DNA of 64,000 bases, from NCBI RefSeq assembly GCF_007995245.1, contig NZ_VCBA01000004.1, forward strand, positions 62,001-126,000. The letters are read 5' to 3'. Of this stretch, positions 17,621-26,554 are shown piece by piece. The position numbers and the translations under genes were made by a program. Source of the stretch: Tateyamaria sp. syn59. GTDB lineage: Bacteria; Pseudomonadota; Alphaproteobacteria; Rhodobacterales; Rhodobacteraceae. Below the pieces are notes generated by a model, which made no database searches, was not told where the DNA came from, and saw nothing but the letters and a program-made list of their open reading frames with translations. Positions within the stretch are counted from its first letter, which is position 1. Each line of letters starts with the position of its first letter.

Positions 17621-18340
17621 CTACTTCTCCCACTCCATAATCATAAGGTAAGGCATGCGTGCATAGGCCTGCACCCGCTCCGTAGGCCCACCAGTCGGTT
17701 CCGGTTCGTCGAAATGGCGCAGGGTCAGGCCTTGTGACAAAAACGCCTGCATGTAGGTTGCCAGCGGTCGATGCCAGTTCTGGATCCGCAACCCGTCCCA
17801 TTCAAACCACATGCGTTCTTCGACCAAATAGCGCCCCAACGGCTTCAGCTTCTCTCCTGTGTCGCGGCAATACCGCGGGCCGATGGCCGCACTGGACGTC
17901 GAAAAACTGGTCAAGTTCGCCACCAGGACGCGACCACCCGGCGCCAAAACCCGCGCCATTTCCGCCGCCGCGTCTTCCAGGCCATCAATGTCGATTAACG
18001 TCAGGTACGACACGACAAGGTCAAACGCTGCATCGTCAAATGGCAGCGCTTCGGCAAAGCCGATGTGATACGCGCCGCCCGGATGCCGCAACCGCGCGCT
18101 GTCGATCATCGCCTCAACCGGGTCCACGCCAGTCGTGGCAATCCCCAGATCGCCCAGCATCCGACAAAACCGTCCCTCGCCACAGCCAACGTCCAAGGCG
18201 GTCTTGGGCTGCAACGCCGCAACCCGCGCCAGCATCGGCGCATCAAGCACATGGGCGCGCGAAAAGTCTCCGACATCGGCCATCCGGTCGATCCACGCAG
18301 GGGCCGACGATTGCCAACCGTTTTCGTCAGGGTCTCGCAT
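17621..18340 (-). CDS. Class I SAM-dependent methyltransferase
   Basis: The protein has 239 aa with a Methyltransf_11-type domain. Motif I is ALDVGCGEGRFCRML, the acidic residue binding the SAM ribose is in TGVDPVEAMI, and motif post-II is FDLVVSYLTLIDIDGLEDA, followed by MARVLAPGGRVLVANL. The substrate cannot be deduced. The gene stands alone between the convergent GAF-EAL gene and the upstream region of mtnP. The 173 bases after the GAF-EAL gene hold nothing recognisable. Confidence 0.9.
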   Translation of the reverse strand: MRDPDENGWQSSAPAWIDRMADVGDFSRAHVLDAPMLARVAALQPKTALDVGCGEGRFCRMLGDLGIATTGVDPVEAMIDSARLRHPGGAYHIGFAEALPFDDAAFDLVVSYLTLIDIDGLEDAAAEMARVLAPGGRVLVANLTSFSTSSAAIGPRYCRDTGEKLKPLGRYLVEERMWFEWDGLRIQNWHRPLATYMQAFLSQGLTLRHFDEPEPTGGPTERVQAYARMPYLMIMEWEK

Positions 18341-18500
18341 CGCGCCTGTCTCCTGTTTCGGGCAACCCGGTCATGGGCATATGCCATGTGTCTCCCGACT
18401 GACGCCCGATGGCAACACGGGTTGGAAAACCAACTCAACTGCTGACGATCAAATCAGCATCCGTTGCGCCAAGTCCCATCTCTGCGCGCGGTGGGCGTGC

Positions 18501-18551
18501 ATGGGGGGTGTACGCGTGGTGCACGGCTGGTGTACGGGTGGTGACGGCCTG
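18501..18551 (+). repeat. Phased 11-bp repeat array upstream of mtnP (copy 1)
   Basis: After ATGGGG, three GTGYACG units start at 18508, 18519 and 18530. A fourth, altered unit (GTGAC) starts at 18541 and CCTG follows at 18548. The exact 11-base register matches one helical turn. The same arrangement occurs at 55888-55936. It ends 43 bases before the mtnP start. Confidence 0.65.
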
Positions 18552-18594
18552 TTTTGGCTGCAAAATTTTTTTTCCTCCGGCTTCAGAGGCGCCC

Positions 18595-19467
18595 ATGACC
18601 CGTACCAAAATCGCCGTGATCGGCGGCTCCGGCATCTACGACATTGACGGGTTGGAGGGTGCGGAATGGACAACTGTCGACACCCCTTGGGGTGCACCGT
18701 CAGACGAGATCCTGACGGGTACGCTGGACGGTGTCGACATGGCCTTCCTGCCCCGTCACGGGCGCGGGCACGTGCATTCCCCGACCACCGTTCCCTACCG
18801 CGCGAATATCGACGCGCTTAAACGGCTGGGCGTGACGGATGTGATCTCCGTCTCAGCCTGCGGGAGTTTCCGCGAAGAGATGGCGCCGGGCGATTTTGTC
18901 ATTGTAGATCAATTCATTGACCGTACCTTTGCCCGCGAGAAGTCGTTCTTTGGCACGGGCTGCGTGGCACATGTGTCGGTCGCGCATCCGACCTGCCCGC
19001 GCCTCAGCGATGCGTGTGAGACGGCGGCGAGGGATGCCGGGATCAACGTCCACCGTGGCGGTACCTATCTGGCCATGGAAGGTCCGCAGTTTTCCACCCT
19101 GGCCGAGTCCAAGATGTACCGTGAAAGCTGGGGCGCGGACGTGATCGGCATGACCAACATGCCCGAAGCCAAACTCGCCCGCGAGGCCGAGCTGTGCTAT
19201 GCCTCCGTCGCCATGATCACCGACTACGACAGCTGGCACCCCGACCACGGCGAAGTGGACGTAACCCAGATTATTCAGACACTTATGGGCAATGCCGACA
19301 AGGGCCGCGCCCTCGTGAAACGTCTGCCCGCCCTGCTGGGGGCTGACCGTGCGCTCTGCCCGCATGGCTGCGACCGCGCGCTGGAATTCGCCATCCTGAC
19401 CGCCCCCGATGCCCGCGATCCAGCGGTCGTCGCCACGCTCGACGCCGTGGCAGGCCGCGTTCTCTAA
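18595..19467 (+). CDS. mtnP: S-methyl-5'-thioadenosine phosphorylase
   Basis: MtnP cleaves methylthioadenosine with phosphate into adenine and methylthioribose-1-phosphate, a step of methionine salvage. The ATG at 18595 gives 290 aa starting MTRTKIAVIGGSGIYD, the family start. Other family segments are FLPRHGRGH, ISVSACGSFREEMAPGDFV, the active-site YLAMEGPQFST and GMTNMPEAKLAREAELCY. The frame is open upstream of the ATG through the 11-bp array, but that part has no similarity. It is followed by lysE and apt, and Apt recycles the adenine this enzyme releases. Confidence 0.95.
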   Translation: MTRTKIAVIGGSGIYDIDGLEGAEWTTVDTPWGAPSDEILTGTLDGVDMAFLPRHGRGHVHSPTTVPYRANIDALKRLGVTDVISVSACGSFREEMAPGDFVIVDQFIDRTFAREKSFFGTGCVAHVSVAHPTCPRLSDACETAARDAGINVHRGGTYLAMEGPQFSTLAESKMYRESWGADVIGMTNMPEAKLAREAELCYASVAMITDYDSWHPDHGEVDVTQIIQTLMGNADKGRALVKRLPALLGADRALCPHGCDRALEFAILTAPDARDPAVVATLDAVAGRVL

Positions 19468-19487
19468 TCCCCTGATCGGAGCCCCTT

Positions 19488-20120
19488 ATGTCCCTCGACC
19501 TCTGGCTGACCTTTGTTGTCGCCTCAACCGCCCTGTTGGTGATCCCCGGCCCAACCCTCATGATGGTGCTCAGCTACGCGATGACCCAAGGTCGCCGCGT
19601 CGCCGTCGCCTCCGCCCTCGGGGTGGCAACCGGTGATCTGATCGCCATGACGCTGTCCGTCATCGGGCTGGGCGCGCTGTTTCTGGCCTCAGCTCTGGCC
19701 TTCACGATCCTCAAATGGGTGGGCGCGGTGTACCTTGTTTACCTGGGCATCCGTATGATCCTGAGCGCCCGCACACCGCAGCAGACCACCCTGATGGACA
19801 AACCGTCAGGCCAGAAGGCAGGCAAGGTGTTTCGCGACCTTGCGACCGTGACGGCGCTGAACCCCAAGTCCAACACTTTCTTCGTGGCGTTCGTACCTCA
19901 GTTCATTGATCCGACAGCATCTTTCGCCACACAGGCTGTGATCTTGATTGCCACTTTCGTGGGCATCGCGGGCATCAACGCCCTGCTCTTTGCCCTGGCC
20001 GCCAACGCCATGCGGACCCGCATCACGCGCCCCACAGTCCAGATGTGGCTGACACGCGCCGGTGGGGCGACGCTGGTGGGTATGGGCGTTCTCACAGCCA
20101 CCCTTCGGAGAGCCACATGA
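19488..20120 (+). CDS. LysE/RhtB family amino-acid exporter
   Basis: The 210-aa inner-membrane protein has about six hydrophobic segments. It carries the RhtB-type start [26 protein letters not shown], with the conserved PGP motif, then [16 protein letters not shown] and [26 protein letters not shown]. The family exports amino acids or related metabolites. Its place between mtnP and apt hints at a compound of methionine or purine salvage, but this is inference. It overlaps apt as ATGA. Confidence 0.9.
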   Translation: MSLDLWLTFVVASTALLVIPGPTLMMVLSYAMTQGRRVAVASALGVATGDLIAMTLSVIGLGALFLASALAFTILKWVGAVYLVYLGIRMILSARTPQQTTLMDKPSGQKAGKVFRDLATVTALNPKSNTFFVAFVPQFIDPTASFATQAVILIATFVGIAGINALLFALAANAMRTRITRPTVQMWLTRAGGATLVGMGVLTATLRRAT

Positions 20121-20647
20121 AGACCGTTTCCGATTACATCCGCACCATCGTCGACTTCCCCCATGAGGGGATCATGTTCCGCGATGTGACGACGCTATTT
20201 GCCGATCCACGCGGGTTCCGCATGGCCGTCGATCAGATGCTGCATCCCTATGCCGGGCTTGAGATTGACAAGGTTGTGGGCCTTGAGGCCCGCGGTTTCA
20301 TCCTTGGTGGGGCCATTGCGCACCAGCTTTCGGTCGGCTTCGTGCCGATCCGCAAGAAGGGCAAGCTGCCCGGCGCCACGATCAGCGAGGCCTACACCCT
20401 AGAATATGGCGAAGCGATTGTCGAAGTGCATGACGATGCGATTAAGGCGGGCGAAAAGATCCTGCTGGTCGATGATCTGCTCGCCACGGGCGGCACCGCA
20501 GAGGCCGGGATCAAGCTGGTCGAGCGGCTGGGCGGAGAGATCATGTCCTGCGCTTTTGTGATCGACCTGCCGGACCTCGGTGGACGCGCGCGGCTCGAGG
20601 CGATGGGTATGGACGTGCATGCGCTCTGCGCATTTGACGGCGACTAG
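20117..20647 (+). CDS. apt: Adenine phosphoribosyltransferase
   Basis: Apt joins adenine and PRPP to make AMP. The ATG at 20117 overlaps the lysE stop and gives 176 aa, the usual length. It shows [14 protein letters not shown], the adenine-site [17 protein letters not shown], and the PRPP loop [14 protein letters not shown]. In this operon it would salvage adenine made by MtnP, so the pair closes a salvage loop. Confidence 0.96.
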   Translation: MKTVSDYIRTIVDFPHEGIMFRDVTTLFADPRGFRMAVDQMLHPYAGLEIDKVVGLEARGFILGGAIAHQLSVGFVPIRKKGKLPGATISEAYTLEYGEAIVEVHDDAIKAGEKILLVDDLLATGGTAEAGIKLVERLGGEIMSCAFVIDLPDLGGRARLEAMGMDVHALCAFDGD

Positions 20648-20761
20648 GCTATCAAAGACGGCACAGCGCGGTCAAAATTGGCGGGATACTGAGAGGCGTA
20701 CTGCGACCTGCGGCGGGACCAGCTAAACTGACGAAAAGACCCGTAAAGCTGGACGCAGACC

Positions 20762-21517
20762 ATGCCCGATGTTGAAGCACCTCGCAAAATCGCACTCGTC
20801 ACAGGCGGCGGGTCCGGCATCGGCAAGGCCACGGCCCGACGTTTTGCAGCCGCAGGTGCGCATGTGATCATCACCGGGCGACGCTCCTCCGCTCTGGACG
20901 CTGCAATGGCCGAAATCGCGGCGGACGGGTTCAGTGCTCAGGCCATCGTCAACGACGTCACTGATCTGGATGCTGTGGCTGACCTGCATCGACAGATCGT
21001 GGCAGAGCATGGTCGCCTTGATTTCGCATTCAATAATGCGGGCTACCGCGAAACACGTGCGCATCTTTGTGATCAAGCATTCGATACCTACGCGCGCGTA
21101 TTTGACACCAATGTGCTTGGGATGCTCGCCTGTCTGCATCATCAGATCGCGGCGATGCGGGCGCAGGGCGGTGGAGCTATCGTGGTCAATGCGTCTGTCA
21201 GCGGGTTGCGCAATCCAAATCCGGGCTTCGGGCTGTATTCGGCATCGAAGGCGGCCGTGATTTCGATGGCGAAGACAGCCGCAATGGAAGAGGCGCAGCA
21301 CGGCGTGCGGATCAATATCGTGGCTCCGGGCCGTGTGGTGACGGACATGATCATGGAGCCGGGTCTTGATCTGGACGCCGTCGCCGCGACCTTGCCGCTG
21401 CGCCGCACGGGCACGCCCGAAGAGGTCGCAGAAGCGGTGCACTGGCTCGCCTCGGACGCGGCGGACTATGTGGTTGGGCATGTGCTCTGCGTCGATGGTG
21501 GTTTCATGGCGTCTTGA
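20762..21517 (+). CDS. SDR family NAD(P)-dependent oxidoreductase
   Basis: The protein has 251 aa. A Rossmann motif GGGSGIGKATA begins near residue 16, the NNAG motif is in FAFNNAGYRE, the catalytic serine lies in VVNASVSG, and the YSASKAA motif supplies tyrosine and lysine. The C-terminus HVLCVDGGFMAS is typical of classical SDRs. The substrate is unknown. No good ribosome-binding site precedes the ATG. It converges on the SGNH hydrolase gene. Confidence 0.9.
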   Translation: MPDVEAPRKIALVTGGGSGIGKATARRFAAAGAHVIITGRRSSALDAAMAEIAADGFSAQAIVNDVTDLDAVADLHRQIVAEHGRLDFAFNNAGYRETRAHLCDQAFDTYARVFDTNVLGMLACLHHQIAAMRAQGGGAIVVNASVSGLRNPNPGFGLYSASKAAVISMAKTAAMEEAQHGVRINIVAPGRVVTDMIMEPGLDLDAVAATLPLRRTGTPEEVAEAVHWLASDAADYVVGHVLCVDGGFMAS

Positions 21518-21560
21518 CCGCGCATGGCATAGGCCTGCCGCATCGCAGAGATTGAGGGCC

Positions 21561-22292
21561 CTATCCGGTGTCGCTGCGGTTGAGGATCTGGGGCAGGTGT
21601 GGACGCACCGCGTTCACAACCTCTGCAGCCCAGGCGTCATAGATCGGCGCACCGGGGTGAAAGCCGTCGCGCGCCATGTCTGATGGCCTGAGCGGTTGGT
21701 CAAATGGCAGATGCACCGCGCCCTCATGCCCGGCACATAGCGCAGCCAGCTGCGCGTCGAACCGTGCCGCACGTCCGCCAAGAACGCCGCGCAATGGCGT
21801 CGGTAGCAACGGAAACAGGCCCAGCGGCGGGACACCGGATGCGACGATAACGCGTGCGCCGTGCCGGATCGTAAGCGACCGCAGGATGGCAGCATAGTTC
21901 TTGCGCCATCTCGAGATGTGGACACCGTTCTTTGCGTCATTGACGCCCACCGCGAGCACAGCAATGTCAGCGCGGGCGGGTGGCAACAGCTCAAGCGCTT
22001 GCAAGACCTGGCGCGTGGTCCAGCCGGACTTTGCAATGAGCGCCCAGGACACAGAAGCTGTCGGGGCGAGGTGATGTGCGAGCCGACCGGCCAGCGCTGC
22101 GTCCTGATCTGGAACGCCGACGCCCGCGGCCGAGGAATCGCCCACAATCAGAACCCTTATCGCATCACCCTGCCCCACCATACCGGTGCGCGGGCCAGCC
22201 GCCTCGGGAAGGCGCACGGCCCGCCATGCAACCCAAAGGGCTTGCGGCACAAGAACAGGCAAAAGCGCGACGGTGCGCAGAGCAGACAGCAT
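21561..22292 (-). CDS. SGNH/GDSL-type esterase
   Basis: The protein has 243 aa. An N-terminal hydrophobic segment (LRTVALLPVLVPQALWVAWRA) may anchor it or act as a signal. Block I is VLIVGDSSAAGVG with the nucleophilic serine. Block III is AVGVNDAKN with the oxyanion asparagine. Block V appears as RDGFHPG with the catalytic histidine. It should hydrolyse an ester bond in the cell envelope; the substrate is unknown. It starts 13 bases after the end of the FAD oxidase gene on the same strand, so the two are probably one operon. Confidence 0.88.
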   Translation of the reverse strand: MLSALRTVALLPVLVPQALWVAWRAVRLPEAAGPRTGMVGQGDAIRVLIVGDSSAAGVGVPDQDAALAGRLAHHLAPTASVSWALIAKSGWTTRQVLQALELLPPARADIAVLAVGVNDAKNGVHISRWRKNYAAILRSLTIRHGARVIVASGVPPLGLFPLLPTPLRGVLGGRAARFDAQLAALCAGHEGAVHLPFDQPLRPSDMARDGFHPGAPIYDAWAAEVVNAVRPHLPQILNRSDTG

Positions 22293-22305
22293 GGACGGGA
22301 CCGCC

Positions 22306-23727
22306 TTACATGTCCGCCGCGCGCAATACAGCGCCGGGGTTCATGATGCCATGCGGGTCGAGTGCTGCTTTGATCGCGCGCATGGCGTCCAACTTGGTCG
22401 GGTCGGCGTAGCGCTCCATATCCTCGACCTTCAAGCGACCGACGCCGTGTTCAGCACTGACGGAGCCGCCCATTTCGTGCACGAGGTCGTGCACAACGCG
22501 TTTGATCTGCGGTCTGTCCGCCTCGTGATCGGCGCGGGATTTGCCGGGCGCGGGAAAGACGTTGTAGTGCAGGTTGCCGTCGCCCACGTGGCCAAAACAA
22601 TTGATCCTGAACGCGCCAAGCCGGGCGATGCGCCGGTCCCCTTCTGCGATAAAGTCGGCAAGGGCGCCGAGCGGAACCGAGATGTCGTGCGAACTGATGG
22701 ACCCGATGCGTCGGTTCGCTTCGGGTATGTTTTCGCGGATCGACCAGAAGTCTGCCGCTTGCTGGGCGTTCTGCGCGACTATGCCGTCCTGTACCAATCC
22801 GGCCTCCATTGCCGCGCCGAACAGACCTTCGAGCGCACTGGCAGGATTCTGGTCACCGGTCAGACCCAGTTCCATCAACACGCACCAGTCTGGTGTCGCG
22901 CCCCACGGGTTGCGAATCTGCGGCATGGTTTCGTCCAGAAAGGCAAACCCCTGCGCCCCGATCAGCTCAAAAGCGGAGATGCCGTCGCCCACGTGATCGC
23001 GTGCAAGGGCCAGCAGCGACAAGGCGGCAGCGGGCGATGTCACATGCAGCAGCGCCGTGCCAGAGGCGTTTGGGCGCGGAAAGAGTTTGAGGGCAGCCGC
23101 AGTGATTACGCCAAGCGTTCCCTCTGCCCCGATCAAAAGGTGGCGCAGGTCGTAGCCGGTGTTGTCCTTGCGCAAACGGCTGAGCCCGTGAAAGACCTCG
23201 CCGTTGGGCAGCACGGCCTCAATCCCCAGGCACAGATCGCGGGCATTGCCGTAACGCAGAACGCCCGTGCCGCCCGCATTGGTGCTGAGGTTACCACCGA
23301 TCCGCGCCGACCCTTCCGCCGCCAGCGACAGGGGAAACAACCGATCGACCTGTTCGGCGGCGGCCTGAACATCGGCGAGGATCACGCCCGCGTCGGCAAT
23401 CAGCACATTTTCTTCAGGGTACACGGCGCGGACGGCTGTCATCTTTTCAAGCGACAGGATCAGGGGGATGGGTCCAGCCTCGGCCACCTGACCGCCGACA
23501 AGGCCCGTGCCACCGCCGTACGGGATGACCGGTACCCGCATGTGCGATGCCTGCCGGATCAATGTTGCGACCTCATCTGTGCTGCGCGGCAGCGCCAGAA
23601 GGCCTGCCTGCCCTGAATAACGTCCACGTGGTTCTTGCAGATGTCCGGCGTCCGCTGAGGCAAAACGGTCATCTGGCAAGGCGGATCGCAACGCTGCGAC
23701 CCGGTCTTCTGTCAGCGAATTCAGCAT
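22306..23727 (-). CDS. FAD-binding oxidoreductase, GlcD/D-lactate dehydrogenase family
   Basis: The 473-aa flavoprotein belongs to the FAD_binding_4/FAD-oxidase C family, which includes D-lactate, glycolate and D-2-hydroxyglutarate dehydrogenases. The FAD pyrophosphate loop is PYGGGTGLVGGQVAEAG, then NLSTNAGGTGVLRYGNARDL. The C-terminal FAD-oxidase domain shows CFGHVGDGNLHYNVF and SAEHGVGRLKV, ending ALDPHGIMNPGAVL. A D-2-hydroxyacid is the likely substrate, but which one is not clear. No GlcE or GlcF genes adjoin. Confidence 0.9.
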   Translation of the reverse strand: MLNSLTEDRVAALRSALPDDRFASADAGHLQEPRGRYSGQAGLLALPRSTDEVATLIRQASHMRVPVIPYGGGTGLVGGQVAEAGPIPLILSLEKMTAVRAVYPEENVLIADAGVILADVQAAAEQVDRLFPLSLAAEGSARIGGNLSTNAGGTGVLRYGNARDLCLGIEAVLPNGEVFHGLSRLRKDNTGYDLRHLLIGAEGTLGVITAAALKLFPRPNASGTALLHVTSPAAALSLLALARDHVGDGISAFELIGAQGFAFLDETMPQIRNPWGATPDWCVLMELGLTGDQNPASALEGLFGAAMEAGLVQDGIVAQNAQQAADFWSIRENIPEANRRIGSISSHDISVPLGALADFIAEGDRRIARLGAFRINCFGHVGDGNLHYNVFPAPGKSRADHEADRPQIKRVVHDLVHEMGGSVSAEHGVGRLKVEDMERYADPTKLDAMRAIKAALDPHGIMNPGAVLRAADM

Positions 23728-23788
23728 GGTGATCCCTTGTGCGCCCTACCCCGCTACGTGCCAGAAAGCGCTGGCACCGACAACGTGG

Positions 23789-24622
23789 TTATTCCGCCGA
23801 GTCGCGCAGCCATTCCGGCCGCAGCACCATAATTGTCGGACGACTTGGCAAGCGGTCGACCGAAACATCGAGCGACGGGCCGCCGGTTTCGACCACCTGA
23901 AACTCGTCGGCCATGCCGGTCAGGAAGGCGTCGAGCGTAAACTCGCCAAACCAGTGCATAGGGATCACGATGGAGGATCGCAGCCGTGACACGATCCGCA
24001 TCATCGTCGGCAAATCGACCGTCATACCGCCATCCACGGCCGCCATCACCACATCCAGTCTGCCGATGGCCGCGTACTGCTCGGCATTGGGTTCGTGATG
24101 CAGGTGACCCAGATGCCCGATACACAGGCCTGCAACCTCGAAAATAAAGATGGAGTTGCCGTTTTCTTCGACACCAGACCATTGCGACCGGATATCGGTC
24201 GAGACATTGCGCACCAGCACCTCACCCAAATCAAGCCGGTGGCTTATGCCCGCTCCATGTTCCTCGCCCCAGCCGCGCAGGACATGGGGGATGGTCGGGT
24301 CGGGATTGGCCGTCCAATGCGTTTCATGCGCGTGGTTCATGGTCACAACGTCCGGGATCATCGGCGCCGAACCGGTGAAACCAGTGAAGTCTGTCACCAC
24401 GTTCAGACCGCCCGCAGTGCGGATCAGGAACGAGGCATGGGCGATGAAATGGATGCGTACGGTCTCCGGCGCCACCTCTACGTTATGGCTGGCGCGGTGC
24501 ACGAACTTTGCCCCGTCGATCTGTTCTGACAAGGCGATGCAGTGGCTGGGTGTGCGGGTGTCCTGCGCAAAGGCATAAAGCGGCAGTGCGACGAGGGCGA
24601 TGGCAAGAAGCAATGTGCGCAT
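23789..24622 (-). CDS. Secreted MBL-fold metallo-hydrolase with atypical metal motif
   Basis: The protein has 277 aa from the ATG at 24622, with a signal peptide MRTLLLAIALVALPLYAFAQ. The fold is seen in VRIHFIAHASFLIRTAGGLNVVTDF and, later, GLCIGHLGHLHHEP and IVIPMHWFGEF. The usual HxHxDH motif reads HAHETH (in MNHAHETHW), so the aspartate that normally binds the second metal is threonine. It may bind one metal or use other ligands. The closest named type is the UlaG-like group, and the substrate is unknown. The frame is open upstream as far as 25027, but that part overlaps the GNAT gene. Confidence 0.82.
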   Translation of the reverse strand: MRTLLLAIALVALPLYAFAQDTRTPSHCIALSEQIDGAKFVHRASHNVEVAPETVRIHFIAHASFLIRTAGGLNVVTDFTGFTGSAPMIPDVVTMNHAHETHWTANPDPTIPHVLRGWGEEHGAGISHRLDLGEVLVRNVSTDIRSQWSGVEENGNSIFIFEVAGLCIGHLGHLHHEPNAEQYAAIGRLDVVMAAVDGGMTVDLPTMMRIVSRLRSSIVIPMHWFGEFTLDAFLTGMADEFQVVETGGPSLDVSVDRLPSRPTIMVLRPEWLRDSAE

Positions 24623-24641
24623 AGACGTAGAGTAGCGCGGC

Positions 24642-24700
24642 CCAGGATTTTTACAAAAAATCCTGGAAAAAATCTGCGTGAGATTTTTACCCGGCGTCAG
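24642..24700 (-). repeat. Structured intergenic repeat CTGACGCC-two hairpins (copy 1)
   Basis: Read on the minus strand it starts CTGACGCC (24693-24700). A stem with a 5-nt loop follows (AAAAATCT/AGATTTTT), then one base, then an 11-bp perfect stem with a TGT loop (24642-24666). The start lies inside the last codons of the GNAT gene and the first stem overlaps its stop. Copy 2 is at 41481-41547. It probably also ends transcription of the GNAT gene. Confidence 0.6.
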
Positions 24701-25271
24701 TTCGCCCGCGTCTGTCCATGCGAAGGGCGGCATAAAGGACGTGGGTGCGCCAGCGCCCGTCAATCTGCAGATAGCTTTGCGCCACGCCCTCATATTTGAA
24801 GCCGCAGGTTTCGAGCAGCCCGCGCGAGGCGACATTTTCCGGCAGGCAAGCGGCTTCGATCCGGCTGAGATCAAGCCGTGTGAACGCGTGGTGGACAACC
24901 GCCAGGATCGCCTCGCGCATATAGCCTTGCCGCGCGTGGGCTGCACCGGTCCAATAGCCCAGCGTCCCGGCCTGAGAGGGGCCGCGTCGGATGTTGTCGA
25001 GCGTAATCGCACCAAGCAGCGCCTCATCGCCGCGCCGAAACAGAAACAGAGGCATCGCAGTGCCGCTGGCTACAGACCGCTGCGCCCAATAGACCCGGTT
25101 GGTGAAGGCTTTGCGCGTCAGGTGATCGCCTGCCCAGCTTGGCTCCCACGGTGTGAGGTGGTCGATGCTGGCGGCACGCAGCGCCGCCCAGCTGCGAAAG
25201 TCGGAATGGGTTGGCGGGCGCAGCGTCATACGCTCCGTTTCGATCCGCAATTTCCGCTTGTTCAGAAGCAT
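24687..25271 (-). CDS. GNAT family N-acetyltransferase, RimJ/RimL type
   Basis: The protein has 194 aa. It begins with IETERMTLRPPTHSDF, the usual start of RimJ-like acetyltransferases. It continues with GAITLDNIRRGPSQAGTLGYWTGAAHARQGYMREAI, which holds the acetyl-CoA loop, and ends with RIEAACLPENVASRGLLETCGFKYEGVAQSYL, the family C-terminal motif. It probably acetylates a protein N-terminus or amine. Its ATG shares one base with the end of the M16 peptidase gene, which implies coupled translation. Its 3' end runs into a structured repeat. Confidence 0.9.
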   Translation of the reverse strand: MLLNKRKLRIETERMTLRPPTHSDFRSWAALRAASIDHLTPWEPSWAGDHLTRKAFTNRVYWAQRSVASGTAMPLFLFRRGDEALLGAITLDNIRRGPSQAGTLGYWTGAAHARQGYMREAILAVVHHAFTRLDLSRIEAACLPENVASRGLLETCGFKYEGVAQSYLQIDGRWRTHVLYAALRMDRRGRTDAG

Positions 25272-26533
25272 TAGGCGGCGCGCCGCTCCTGCAAGGCTTG
25301 GCGGGTCGGGGCCGCGTCGATGGGACCGTAAAGCGCAACGGCCATCGGGGCGTGCGTCGCCATATGCGCTGCAAAGGCCCGCACATCGTCGACGGTGACG
25401 CTGTCGATCAGGGCGACTGTTTCAGTGAGCGCAGGCACCCGGTCCCAGATCTGCACCAGCCGTGCGAGGCGCTCCGCGCGGTTCGACGGGCTTTCGAGCC
25501 CCATCAGCAAACCGGCCTTCATCTGGGCACGCGCCCGGTCCACTTCCGCCACTGTCATATCGTCGGCGGCGCGCTTCATCTCGTCCACGGTTATGGCGGC
25601 CAGATCGCCAATCTGATCAGCAGAAGTTCCCGCGTAAACGGTGGTCATGCCAGTATCCGCATAGGCCCCTGCTTGGGCAAAGATCGTATAGCACAGGCCG
25701 CGGTTCTCCCGCACTTCCTGAAACAGGCGGCTCGACATGCCACCGCCCAGCGCGCTGGCATAGATCTGTGCCGTATAGATCGCATCGTCGCGGTAGCCCG
25801 GCGATTCAAAGGCCATCGCGAAATGCGCCTGCTCCAACGCCTTGCTGCGACGCTCCTCACCGCCTGCGAAAGTCGCCAGATCGACCACACCTTTCGCACG
25901 CGGCACGAGGTGGCCAAACAACTCTTCTGCCAGCCGCACGATGGCATCGTGATCGACGGCGCCTGCCGCCGACAGGATCATCTGTTCCGGGCCGTAGTGT
26001 TGATCGACAAACCGTTTCAGATCCGACTGACCAAAGGATGATACCCGTTCGGACGGGCCCAAGATCGTGCGTCCAAGCGGTTGCTCGGGATAGGCTTGTT
26101 CCTGCAACCAGTCAAAGATCACATCGTCCGGTGTGTCCAGCGCCTGACCGATTTCCTGCAGGATCACGCCCCGCTCCACCTCGATCTCGTTCTGGTCAAA
26201 GATCGGGTTCAGCAGGATATCCGACAGCACATCCATCGCCAGCGGCACGTCATTTTCTAGAACGCGCGCATAAAAGGCGGTTACCTCACGGCTTGTGTAG
26301 GCATTGATGTAGCCGCCCACGTCTTCAATCGCCTCAGCGATCTGCAAGGCGCTGCGCCGTTCGGTTCCCTTGAACGCCATGTGTTCAAGAAAATGCGCGA
26401 TCCCGTTCTGCTCAGACGCCTCGTGCCGTGCGCCCGCGCCCACCCAGACGCCAATCGAGGCCGAGGCCAGCCCCGGCATGTGTTCGGTGACGATGCGAAA
26501 GCCGTTGCTCAGGCGATGCGTTTGCGTGGTCAA
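25271..26533 (-). CDS. M16 family zinc peptidase (insulinase-like)
   Basis: The protein has 420 aa. The inverted zinc motif HFLEH lies at residues 47-51 (GIAHFLEHMAFKGTERR), and a downstream acidic cluster EIEVERGVILQEI supplies the third metal ligand in this family. Both halves of the M16 fold are present, the second with RLFQEVRENRGLCYTIFA. It resembles mitochondrial processing peptidase beta subunits, as is usual for the alphaproteobacterial protein next to thrC. It has no signal peptide. It lies between thrC (21 bases upstream) and the GNAT gene (1-base overlap). Confidence 0.94.
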   Translation of the reverse strand: MTTQTHRLSNGFRIVTEHMPGLASASIGVWVGAGARHEASEQNGIAHFLEHMAFKGTERRSALQIAEAIEDVGGYINAYTSREVTAFYARVLENDVPLAMDVLSDILLNPIFDQNEIEVERGVILQEIGQALDTPDDVIFDWLQEQAYPEQPLGRTILGPSERVSSFGQSDLKRFVDQHYGPEQMILSAAGAVDHDAIVRLAEELFGHLVPRAKGVVDLATFAGGEERRSKALEQAHFAMAFESPGYRDDAIYTAQIYASALGGGMSSRLFQEVRENRGLCYTIFAQAGAYADTGMTTVYAGTSADQIGDLAAITVDEMKRAADDMTVAEVDRARAQMKAGLLMGLESPSNRAERLARLVQIWDRVPALTETVALIDSVTVDDVRAFAAHMATHAPMAVALYGPIDAAPTRQALQERRAA

Positions 26534-26554
26534 TTCAGTCTCACTGCCGTTTGG

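Noticed and set aside
18399-18450. Possible third copy of the CTGACGCC element before mtnP
   Set aside because: CTGACGCC is present and a short GTTGG/CCAAC stem follows, but the TGT-loop stem is missing, so I do not count it.
22186-23616. Open frame of 476 codons on the plus strand
   Set aside because: It lies opposite the FAD oxidase gene, has no family similarity, and its composition is that of an antisense frame in high-GC DNA.
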